In this document: positions 16,603 through 25,400 of the stretch, in pieces
Layout: every line of letters begins with the position of its first letter
How positions within the stretch are numbered: position 1 is the stretch's first letter
Origin: Nitratireductor sp. B36
GTDB taxonomy: Bacteria; Pseudomonadota; Alphaproteobacteria; Rhizobiales; Rhizobiaceae
Assembly: GCF_020833685.1 (NCBI RefSeq)
Contig: NZ_JACKZY010000003.1
Coordinates: 510,997-574,996, forward strand
DNA length: 64,000 bases
Direction of reading: 5' to 3'
The notes under the pieces: model-generated
What the model was told of the DNA's origin: nothing
Seen by the model: only the letters and a program-made list of their open reading frames with translations
The model's database searches: none
Program-made: the position numbers and the translations under genes

Positions 16603-17679
16603 ATGAAAGTAGCGGTTCTGGGCGGAGGCAACGGGTCTTATGCGGCTGCGGCGGATTTCGCCGAGGCGGGCCATGATGTCCGCTGGTGGCGGCGCGACCG
16701 CGCCAGTTTCGCCGATGTCGAGAAGGCAGGCGGCATCACCCTGACCGACCACGAGGGCAGCCGGAAGATCGCGGTCGTGCCGACCGACGATCTTGCTGCA
16801 GCGCTCAAGGGAGCGGAGCTGATCGTTGCGCCAACGCCGGCCTTCGCGCAGGAGGACATCGCCACGAAGCTCGCCCCGCATCTGGAGGACGGGCAGGTGA
16901 TCTACCTGCCGCCGGGCACGTTCGGGTCCTACCTGATGATGAAGCGGATTCGCGAAGCGGGCTCGAAGGCCGACATCGCGATTGCCGAAACGGGCACGCT
17001 GCCATGGCTGACGCGCAAGCAGGGGCCGCTCGAAGTGCGCGTGACGACGCGGGCCTCGCGCCTGCCCACGGGCGTGCTGCCGGCGCGGCATACGGATCAT
17101 GCGATAAAGGCGATTGCAGCTGTATTCCCGGCCTCCATCGAGCCGGTCGAGGATGCGCTGTCGGGCGCGCTGATGAATGCCGGCCCGATCATTCACCCGC
17201 CGCTGATCCTCATGAATGCCGGTCCCATCGAGCATTTCGATCGCTGGGACATTCACAATGAAGGGACGCAGCCCTCCATCCGCCGCACGCACACCGCGCT
17301 CGACAATGAGCGCATGGCGATCCGCGAGGCGCTCGGCTATGGCGCGCCGCATTTCCCGCTCGCTGATCACTACGAGACCAGCAACTGGATGTATGGCAAT
17401 CTGGCCCATGACAAGCTGGTGGATTCCGGCGACTGGCACGAGAAGCTGGACCTGAAATCGCACCGCTACATGCTGGAGGATGTGGGCATGGGACTCGCCT
17501 TCATGGTTTCCGTGGGTGAATGGGCAGGTGTGCCCTGTCCGGTGGCGACCGGCCTTCTGGCGATTGCCGGTGCGGTGGCCGAGCGCGATTTCCGCGCAGA
17601 GGGCCGCACGATGGAAAAGATCGGTCTTGCCGGTGAAAGCCGCGAGGCGGTGCAGACGATGCTGCGCGAGGGGCTGTGA
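16603..17679 (+). CDS. Opine/octopine dehydrogenase-like NAD(P)-binding protein
   Basis: A 358-residue protein. The N-terminal Rossmann domain (VAVLGGGNGSYAAAADF, 3-19) is followed by the C-terminal octopine-dehydrogenase-type helical domain (about 180-350) with NAGPIIHPPLILMNAG and ETSNWMYGN. Family members reductively condense an amino acid with a 2-oxoacid or catalyse the reverse oxidation, which here could release an amino acid and an oxoacid. The chosen ATG follows GAGGGGAG at 16588-16595; the earlier in-frame codon at 16576 has no site. It overlaps the hydroxyacyl-CoA dehydrogenase gene by TGATG. The actual substrate is unknown. Confidence 0.82.
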   Translation: MKVAVLGGGNGSYAAAADFAEAGHDVRWWRRDRASFADVEKAGGITLTDHEGSRKIAVVPTDDLAAALKGAELIVAPTPAFAQEDIATKLAPHLEDGQVIYLPPGTFGSYLMMKRIREAGSKADIAIAETGTLPWLTRKQGPLEVRVTTRASRLPTGVLPARHTDHAIKAIAAVFPASIEPVEDALSGALMNAGPIIHPPLILMNAGPIEHFDRWDIHNEGTQPSIRRTHTALDNERMAIREALGYGAPHFPLADHYETSNWMYGNLAHDKLVDSGDWHEKLDLKSHRYMLEDVGMGLAFMVSVGEWAGVPCPVATGLLAIAGAVAERDFRAEGRTMEKIGLAGESREAVQTMLREGL

Positions 17680-18662
17680 TGACGAGCGATGTGACCATCG
17701 CCTGCATCGGTGCCGGTCGCATGGGGCGGGGCATTGCGCAATGCGTCGCCTATGCCGGCCACGAGGTGCGGCTGATCGATGCCAAGGAGCGTGACGCCGA
17801 CGCCTTCGCAAAACTGCGCGACGAGGCGCTGGACGAGATCCGCACGGCGCTCGCCTCCATCGCAGCACTCGGTGCTTTCAAAGTCGATGCCGTTCCGCAG
17901 ATCATGAAGCGGGTGAGCATCGTGCCGCGCGGCGAGGCGGCAGCGGGCCTTTCCGGCGCGCGGATCGTGTTCGAGGGCGTGCCGGAGGTGACGGACGCCA
18001 AGCGCGATGCGTTTGCGCTGTTCGACGCCCATGCGGATGGCGACGCCATTCTGGCCTCGACCACCTCGACCATGCTGTCGACGGAACTGGCGGGCTTCAC
18101 CTCTGCGCCCGAGCGCTTTCTCAATGCGCACTGGCTGAACCCGGCCTTCCTGATGCCGCTGGTGGAACTGAGTCCTGCCGATGAGACGGCTGCGGAGACC
18201 ACCGCTTTCGTGCGCGCCTATCTTGAAGGCATCGGCAAGGTGCCGATCGTCTGCAAGGCTTCGCCCGGTTACATCGTGCCGCGCATTCAGGCGCTCGCCA
18301 TGAACGAGGCGGCGCGGATCGTGGAGGAAGGCGTTGCGAGCGCCGAGGATGTCGACAAGGCGGTGACCTATGGGTTCGGCCTGCGCTTCGGTGTGCTCGG
18401 CCTTCTGGAATTCATCGACTGGGGCGGCGGCGACATTCTCTATTATGCAAGCCGCTATCTCGCCGGGGCTTTCGATGACGAGCGTTATCAAGCGCCGGAG
18501 ATCATCAGTCGCCACATGGAGGAGGGGCGTATCGGCCTGAAGACCGGCTCCGGCTTCTTCGATTATTCCGACATGGATGTCGATGCCTATCGCCAGCGCC
18601 GCATGGCCGCCTTCCTGAAGGCGCTCGACAATGCGGGGCTTGTGCGGCCGCCAAAGCTTTAG
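17679..18662 (+). CDS. 3-hydroxyacyl-CoA dehydrogenase family protein
   Basis: A 327-residue NAD-dependent dehydrogenase. The N-terminal GAGRMGRGIAQ Rossmann loop, the ASTTSTML segment and the catalytic His in AHWLNPAFLMPLVEL are present, as is the C-terminal helical domain beginning near KASPGYIVPRIQ. Relatives include 3-hydroxybutyryl-CoA dehydrogenase and non-CoA hydroxyacid dehydrogenases such as L-gulonate or carnitine dehydrogenase. It could complete beta-oxidation-like steps on products of the divergent operon. The ATG at 17679 overlaps the previous stop; a GTG lies one codon earlier. Confidence 0.88.
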   Translation: MTSDVTIACIGAGRMGRGIAQCVAYAGHEVRLIDAKERDADAFAKLRDEALDEIRTALASIAALGAFKVDAVPQIMKRVSIVPRGEAAAGLSGARIVFEGVPEVTDAKRDAFALFDAHADGDAILASTTSTMLSTELAGFTSAPERFLNAHWLNPAFLMPLVELSPADETAAETTAFVRAYLEGIGKVPIVCKASPGYIVPRIQALAMNEAARIVEEGVASAEDVDKAVTYGFGLRFGVLGLLEFIDWGGGDILYYASRYLAGAFDDERYQAPEIISRHMEEGRIGLKTGSGFFDYSDMDVDAYRQRRMAAFLKALDNAGLVRPPKL

Positions 18663-18721
18663 GGAGCAGTTGAAACCAAAACCGGGTGGAACAAGCCCGG
18701 ACAACCAGAGAGGACGAAGAA

Positions 18722-19735
18722 ATGAACCAAGCCAAGACCAGATCGATCGCCAGGACCATCCGAAACGGCCTTCTTGCAACGGCGCTGACCAGCATCGCCT
18801 TTGCCGGACAGGCCAGTGCGGAAGAAACGCTGAAGGCGATTTCCGCCTTCCCGCAGTCGCTTGCCTTCTCGCAGAGCTTCAAGGGCTTTGTCGACCTCGT
18901 GAACGAGCGCGGCAAGGGCGTCATCCAGATCAATTATGCGGGCGGGCCGGAAATGTTTCCGCCGAACCAGCAGGTGGATGCCGTGCGCCGTGGTGTCGTT
19001 GACATGCAGTATGGCCCTGCATCCTACTATCTCGGCACGATGCCGGAGGCGGATGCCTGGGTCGGCTCGACCGTGACGGCGGCGAAGGCGCGCGAGAATG
19101 GCGGCTTCGGCATCATGCAGGAAGCCTTTTCCAAGAAGCTCGGCGTGAACCTTTTGGCTCACCTCGACACGGGTGTGAAATTCTACATCTACACGATCAA
19201 CGAGCCAAAGCGGACCGAGGATGGCGGTATCGATCTCGACGGTCAGCGCATCCGCTCGCAGCCGATCTACAACTCTTTCTTTGAAGCGCTGGGCGCAATC
19301 CCGGTCTCCGTTCCGGTGCCGGATGTCTATACCGGGCTGGAACGCAGCACGTTCGACGGTTCGGGCTGGCCGATTGTCGGCATTCAGGATCTCTCCTGGG
19401 ACAAGTTCCTGCGCTACCGCATCGATCCTGGCTTCTTCCAGACCGACCTCGCCGTGGTGGTGAACCCGGCGAAATGGGACAGCCTGAGCGATGAGGCCAA
19501 GAAGATCATCAACGATGCTGCCGCCGAATATGAGCAGACATCCTATGAGAACTTCCAGAAGGTGATCGAGGAGACCGACAAGGCAGTTCGCGAGAACGGC
19601 ATGGAAGTGATCACGCTCGAGGGTGAGGCAGAGGCGAAGTTTCTTGATCTGGCTTATGACAGCGCCTGGAAGCGGATGAAGGATTCCGGATCGGAATATT
19701 ACGACGCATTGCGCGAAGCGTATTACGACCGCTGA
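18722..19735 (+). CDS. dctP: TRAP transporter substrate-binding protein (second system)
   Basis: A 337-residue DctP-type protein, clearly diverged from the one at 12765. The signal peptide ends near ASA-EE (about residue 33). The mature domain carries GGPEMFPPNQQVDAVRRGVVDM and an LDGQRIRSQPIYN ligand-contact segment. It is preceded by a GAGAGGACGAAG site. Two different binding proteins in one operon suggest two related ligands or stages of the same nutrient. It is followed by its own dctQ and dctM. Confidence 0.92.
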   Translation: MNQAKTRSIARTIRNGLLATALTSIAFAGQASAEETLKAISAFPQSLAFSQSFKGFVDLVNERGKGVIQINYAGGPEMFPPNQQVDAVRRGVVDMQYGPASYYLGTMPEADAWVGSTVTAAKARENGGFGIMQEAFSKKLGVNLLAHLDTGVKFYIYTINEPKRTEDGGIDLDGQRIRSQPIYNSFFEALGAIPVSVPVPDVYTGLERSTFDGSGWPIVGIQDLSWDKFLRYRIDPGFFQTDLAVVVNPAKWDSLSDEAKKIINDAAAEYEQTSYENFQKVIEETDKAVRENGMEVITLEGEAEAKFLDLAYDSAWKRMKDSGSEYYDALREAYYDR

Positions 19736-19796
19736 TCCCGCACCGGCGGGGGGCTGACCGGCTCCCCGCCACACTCGCTTTGAAAAGCCGCGCACC

Positions 19797-20294
19797 ATGT
19801 TTCTGATACGTCTCTACAACCGGGTCATCACCGGGCTGGCCGTGCTGGGCGCCGCCAGTCTCGTTTTCATTTCGCTCGCCATCATTGTCGATGTTGTCTT
19901 GCGCAACACCGGGTTTCGCCCGTTCCAGTCGACCAGCGCCATCGTTGAATATGTGATGCTCTTCTCCACCATGGCGGCCGCCCCCTGGCTGGTGCGCAAC
20001 AATGGCCATGTGGCGATCTCTTCATTCGTGGGAGCGCTGCCGGAAACGATACGCCTGGTGGCGGGGCGGGTCGTGCTGCTTCTCGCCATCCTGACGCTTG
20101 CACTCCTGTGCTGGCGCTCGGCGGCGGTGGGGCTGGAGATGGTGCAGTCGCGCGCGGTCGACATGCGCTCCATCAACATCCCGTCCTGGGTTCTCTACGC
20201 CATGCTTTCCGTAGGCTTCGGCCTGATGGCGCTGGAGTTCCTGCGCATGCTGGTGCGGGGCGAAACCTATACGGGTAGCGGGGGAGCGCACTGA
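19797..20294 (+). CDS. dctQ: TRAP transporter small permease (DctQ, second system)
   Basis: A 165-residue protein with four membrane segments and the DctQ-type DVVLRNTGFRPF region. It starts 61 bp after the second dctP and overlaps dctM by TGATG. It has little recognisable identity with the first DctQ, so the second system is not a recent tandem duplicate. Confidence 0.9.
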   Translation: MFLIRLYNRVITGLAVLGAASLVFISLAIIVDVVLRNTGFRPFQSTSAIVEYVMLFSTMAAAPWLVRNNGHVAISSFVGALPETIRLVAGRVVLLLAILTLALLCWRSAAVGLEMVQSRAVDMRSINIPSWVLYAMLSVGFGLMALEFLRMLVRGETYTGSGGAH

Positions 20295-21610
20295 TGGCCT
20301 GGTATGAAGCCACACTCCTCATGATCGGCGGGCTGCTCGCGCTGATGTTCTTCGGCATGCCGGTGGCGATTGCCTTTCTGGCGATCAACATCGTCGGTGT
20401 TGTCATTTTCATGGGTGGCATGATCGGCATCGATCAGCTGGTCGCCAATGCCACCACATCGGTGACGAGTTTCGCGCTGGTGCCGGTGCCGCTCTTTCTC
20501 ATCATGGGCGAGCTTCTGTTTCACACGGGGCTTGCCATTCGCGTGTTCGATGCGCTCGACAAGTGTTTTGGCGGGATTAAGGGTCGGCTGTCCTATCTGA
20601 CAGTGGGCGGCGGCACGATCTTCGCCACCCTGTCGGGCTCCTCCATGGCCAACACGGCGATGCTGGGCACCACGCTGATGCCCGATATGATCAAGCGCGG
20701 ATACAAGCCGCACATGATCATGGGGCCGATCCTGGCGACGGGCGGTCTGGCCATGATCATTCCGCCATCCTCGCTGGCCGTGCTGCTCGGATCGCTGGCG
20801 CGGATCGATGTGGGTGCTCTGCTGATCGCGGGTCTGGTTCCGGGTCTTGTGCTGGCGCTCATGTTCCTTGCGACGATCCGCATACAGATCGCGCTCGATC
20901 CAGAGGCGGCACCCGGCTATGCGGCGGAACGGGCAAGCGTCTCCGAGATCGCCCGGGCGCTTGCTGTCGACGTGCTGCCGATGGGCATCGTGGTCTTTGC
21001 CGTGGTCGGGCTCATCCTGCTCGGCTGGGCGACGCCGACCGAATCCGCCGCCTTTGGCGCGCTGTCGGTGGTGGTGCTCGCGGCCTGCTATCGCACGCTG
21101 AGCTGGGAGGCCGTGGTGCGCTCGCTCACCGGCACGCTGAAAGTGTCGGCCATGATGCTGATGATCATCGTGGGCTCCACGACCTTTTCGCAGATCCTTG
21201 CCTTCTCCGGCGCGTCCTCCGGGCTGATCGCGTTTGCCACCAGTTTCGAGCTGAACGCCTATGTGGTGCTTGCCATCATGTTCCTGGTGCTTCTGCTTCT
21301 CGGCATGTTCATGGATCAGCTCTCGATCATGATGCTGACGCTCCCGATCTTTATGCCGCTGGTGGCACTCTACGGGTTCGATCAGATATGGTTCGGCGTG
21401 GTGATGCTTCTGGCGCTGGAGCTCAGCCTTGCGACCCCGCCCTTCGGCCTTCTGCTCTTCGTCATGGTTGGGGTGAGCCCGGCCGGCACGACCATCGGGC
21501 AGGTGGCGCGGGCCGCGCTGCCCTACATCGCCTGCACGCTTTTGCTGGTGGTCTTGCTGGCGCTTTTCCCGCAACTGGCCCTGTGGCTGCCGGGCCTCAT
21601 CAGGAGCTGA
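20294..21610 (+). CDS. dctM: TRAP transporter large permease (DctM, second system)
   Basis: A 438-residue DctM permease with GGGTIFATLSGSSMANTAMLG, GGLAMIIPPSSLAVLLG and LELSLATPPFGLLLFVM, the family's re-entrant and substrate-path motifs. It completes the second TRAP system and ends 4 bp before the racemase-fold gene, with which it must be co-transcribed. Confidence 0.93.
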   Translation: MAWYEATLLMIGGLLALMFFGMPVAIAFLAINIVGVVIFMGGMIGIDQLVANATTSVTSFALVPVPLFLIMGELLFHTGLAIRVFDALDKCFGGIKGRLSYLTVGGGTIFATLSGSSMANTAMLGTTLMPDMIKRGYKPHMIMGPILATGGLAMIIPPSSLAVLLGSLARIDVGALLIAGLVPGLVLALMFLATIRIQIALDPEAAPGYAAERASVSEIARALAVDVLPMGIVVFAVVGLILLGWATPTESAAFGALSVVVLAACYRTLSWEAVVRSLTGTLKVSAMMLMIIVGSTTFSQILAFSGASSGLIAFATSFELNAYVVLAIMFLVLLLLGMFMDQLSIMMLTLPIFMPLVALYGFDQIWFGVVMLLALELSLATPPFGLLLFVMVGVSPAGTTIGQVARAALPYIACTLLLVVLLALFPQLALWLPGLIRS

Positions 21611-21614
21611 CCGC

Positions 21615-22388
21615 ATGAAGATCTGGTATCAAAGCTATGTCGATTACGAGAACGGCGCGGGCTACTGGGACGAACTGAGGAAGCATCTCGATGCGATTGT
21701 CGATCCCGGTACTGAGATCGACATCAAGGGCATTACCCCGCATGACAGCTACGCCCACGCCATTGTGGAGTTTCGCTGCGCGCGCGAGGTGATCTGCAAT
21801 GCGGTGCGGGCAGAGCGCGAGGGCTATGACGCCTTCATCATTGGCCATTTTCAGGATGCCGGCCTCTATGAGGCGCGATCGGTGGTCGACATTCCTGTGC
21901 TGGGCATGGGCGAGGCGTCCATGCTGCATGCCTGCCAGCTTGGCCAGCGCTCGGGCATCGTCACCATCAACCGCCGCTACATTCCCTGGTTTCATCACCA
22001 GATCGGCAAATACGGTTTGAGAGAGCGGGTGACCGGCGTTCACGCTATGGATTTTGAGCCGGGGCAGATCCTTGCCGCCTTCGGCTCCGACGAGCGGCTT
22101 GAGACGGTGCGCGCCCTGTTCGAGGAACAGGCAAGGCCATTGGTGCGCGACGGTGTCGACGTGCTGATCCCCGGTGGCGGCATTCCCATGCTTTTATTCT
22201 CGCAATTGCAGGCGCACCGGGTGGATGGCGCGCCGGTGATCAACGGCATTCCGATCGTCGTGAAACTGGCGGAAATGGCCGTGAAGTTGCGGGCGTTGAC
22301 CGGCCTTGGCGTCAGCCGTACCTCGGATTTCGTGAAACCGCCCGAGGAAATCATCGAAGAGTTCATGACCCATCCGAAGGGACTATAA
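21615..22388 (+). CDS. Asp/Glu/hydantoin racemase-fold protein lacking both catalytic cysteines
   Basis: A 257-residue protein of the aspartate/glutamate/hydantoin racemase superfamily. The two Cys that act as acid and base in true racemases are absent. The GCFGDPGL-type site reads GHFQDAGL (His78), and the second site, normally GCAGM, is PGGGIP (Gly188). A racemase using two thiols is therefore excluded. A related decarboxylase or isomerase, or a binding protein, remains possible. As the last gene of the TRAP operon it probably acts on the imported compound. It starts 4 bp after dctM. Confidence 0.82.
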   Translation: MKIWYQSYVDYENGAGYWDELRKHLDAIVDPGTEIDIKGITPHDSYAHAIVEFRCAREVICNAVRAEREGYDAFIIGHFQDAGLYEARSVVDIPVLGMGEASMLHACQLGQRSGIVTINRRYIPWFHHQIGKYGLRERVTGVHAMDFEPGQILAAFGSDERLETVRALFEEQARPLVRDGVDVLIPGGGIPMLLFSQLQAHRVDGAPVINGIPIVVKLAEMAVKLRALTGLGVSRTSDFVKPPEEIIEEFMTHPKGL

Positions 22389-22479
22389 GGGAAGCGATAA
22401 TTCTCCAGGTCTGTTGACTGGCTTTTGCAAAGCTCCCCCAATATCGTGGGAGGATATCGGCAGCGCCTGGAGGATTGCC

Positions 22480-25400
22480 ATGTTTGGGGCACGCGGACTC
22501 TCCCTGTTTTTGCTTTTTCTTCTCGGATTTGGGGCCATGGCTGCCGCGCAGGATGCGCGCCGGATCGTCACCAGCGAGAATGCCGATTATTTCGGCTTCG
22601 ACCTGCGCACCGAAAAGGATGTGACGCTCGACCAGTGCAAGGCGGTGTGCCTTGCCGATCCGCAGTGCCGGGCCTTCACCTACAACACCAGCGCGGAATG
22701 GTGCTTTCTGAAGTCGGACTTCAATCGCCTCAATGCGTTTGACGGCGCGGTGGCCGGCAAGGTTGTGGCCGGTGGAGACGCAACCGATATCGGAGCGCCG
22801 CCTGCGCTGCGCTTCGTGCCCGAGCACATCCAGCGCGAGGCTGGCGAGTATCGCGCCGAGATACTGCGCGCGGTGCGTCCCGAGAATGCAGGGTTTGTTC
22901 AATTGAGTGCGGCGGGCGGGCAGGCGCTGGCAAATGGTGATCCGTTCAATGCCATGCAGGCGTTTTCAACCGCGCTCCTCATGGAGCCGCAGAATGTGGG
23001 CCTTTGGTTGGAACTTGCGCGTGCCGCGACCGCCTCGCAGCCCGTGGGTGACATGAACCTGTATCGGCTTCAGCGCGCCGGCACCGGCGCCGCGATCAAT
23101 GCCTATAATCTGTCGCGCAGTGCGGGTGACCGCGCCGAGGCGCTGGCTGTGCTTGCGCCTGCTCTTGAGCGGCGCAACCTGTTCCGCCCCGCGCTCAGCG
23201 CCTATGAAGCGAGCCTGGCGCTCAGGACCGCGCGCGATGTGCAGGAGGCCTATGCCGACCTCAAGCGCCGCAAGGGGTTCCGGGTGATCGATCATTCGGT
23301 CGATTCCGACAGCGCCACGCCGCGCGCCTGCGTGCAGTTTTCCGAGGAGCTGGTGAAGAGCGGCATCGACTATGCCCAGTTCGTGACCGTCGACAATCTG
23401 CGCTCCTTCGCCGTCGATCGCAGCGACAAAGAGCTTTGCGTCAGCGGACTGAAGCATGGCGAGCAGTATCGCATCGTCATCCGGCAGGGCCTGCCGGCGG
23501 CCATTGGCGAGGTGATCGCCGAGCCGGTGCCGCTGGAAATTTACGTGCGGGACCGTGCGCCTTCACTGCGCTTTACCGGCGAAAATTTCGTGCTGCCGTC
23601 CTCGGCGCGCCGGGGCATTCCGTTCGTTTCGGTCAATGCCGACAGTGCGAAACTCTCCGTCTATCGCGTCGGTGAACGCGCTCTGGCGCAGCTGTTGAGC
23701 AAGGGGCAGTTTCTGCGCCAGCTCAATGAATATGGGGCCAATGAAGTTGGCGATGACATGGGGGCGCCGGTCTTCGAGGGTACCATTGAGATCAAGGCGG
23801 AACTGAACAAGGATGTCGTCACCAGCATCCCCATCGATGAGGCGGTGCCGGAGCGCAGGCCCGGCGTCTACATGATGACGGCGGTGCCGGAAGGCGACAC
23901 CAGCCAAAGCTGGGACAACCGCGCCACGCAGTGGTTCCTTGTCTCCGATATCGGGCTTTCCACTTTTGCCGGCGAGGACGGGCTTTCGGTCTTCGCGCGC
24001 TCGCTGGCGAGCGCGAAGCCGCTGGAGGGGCTGAAGCTTAGGCTGGTGGCGCGCAACAATGAGGTGCTTGGCGAGGCGGAGACCGATGGAGATGGCCATG
24101 CGCGCTTCGATCCCGGTCTGGCGCGAGGCGCGGCCGGGCTGGCGCCGGCGGCGATCATCGCTGAAAATGGGACTGAGGATTTCGTCTTCCTTGACATGAC
24201 GCGCGCGGGCTTCGATCTTTCGGATCGCGGCGTGACAGGGCGTCCTTCGCCCGGACCGCTCGACGTGTTCGCGTGGACGGAGCGCGGCATCTATCGCGCC
24301 GGTGAGACGGTGCATGCGAGCGCGCTCACGCGAAATCCCGCTTCGGATGCGGTGGAGGATCTGCCGCTGACCTTCATCTTCCGCCGTCCTGACGGCGTGG
24401 AGGATCGGCGCGTCGTTTCCGATGGCGCGGCGCTTGGCGGTCATGTGGTGGCGCTTGAGTTGCCGGACAATGCGGTGAGGGGCACCTGGGTGCTCGGCAT
24501 TTATGCCGATCCGAAAAAGCCGGCGCTGGCCGAGAAGAATTTTCTGGTCGAGGATTTCGTGCCCGACCGCACCGAGTTCGAGCTTGCGAGCGCGAATGAG
24601 ACCGTGCCGGTCGGCGGTGTGACGGATGTGACCGTCGATGGCCGCTATCTCTATGGCGCACCGGCGGCGGGGCTTGCGCTCGAAGGCGAACTGACGGTCG
24701 CGCCGACGCGCGAATGGAAAGCCTTTCCCGGCTATGTCTTCGGCCTCGATGATGAAGAAGACGTGGAGGCGCTGCGCGTTTCGCTGCCCGGCCTGCCCGA
24801 GACCGATGCGGAGGGGCAGGCGCAGTTCCCGGTGGCGCTGGATGGCGCGCCTTCGACCACGCGTCTTCTAAAAGCGCAGGTGAATGTGCGCATGCGCGAG
24901 GCCGGTGGCCGCGCAGTGGAGCGCGCGCTGGAGATCGATGTCGAGCCGGAAAGCGCGATGATCGGCCTGAAGCCGGAATTTACCGGCGGGCGCGTTGCCG
25001 AGGGAGCGACGGCGAACTTCCGCGTGATCGCGGTCGATCCGAAGGGCGAGCGCATCGCCATGGACGGCCTGGAATGGAATCTGCTGAAGGTGGAGCGGCA
25101 CTATCAGTGGTATCGCGACGGCGGTTCCTGGAACTATGAGCCGATCACCACGACGAGCCTCGTGCGCGAGGGAACGGTGGACGCGAAGGCCGACAGCGAA
25201 CCGCAGATCAGCGTTTCCGTGGACTGGGGGCGGTATCGCCTCGAGGTGCAAAGCCCGGATGCGGGCGGGCCGATCACCAGCGCGGCGTTCGATTCCGGCT
25301 GGTATGTGGAGGCAGGTTCCACAGAGACGCCGGACGGGCTGGAAGTGGCGCTCGACCGTGACGCCTATGCGGTGGGCGAGACGGCGAAGCTGAAGATTTC

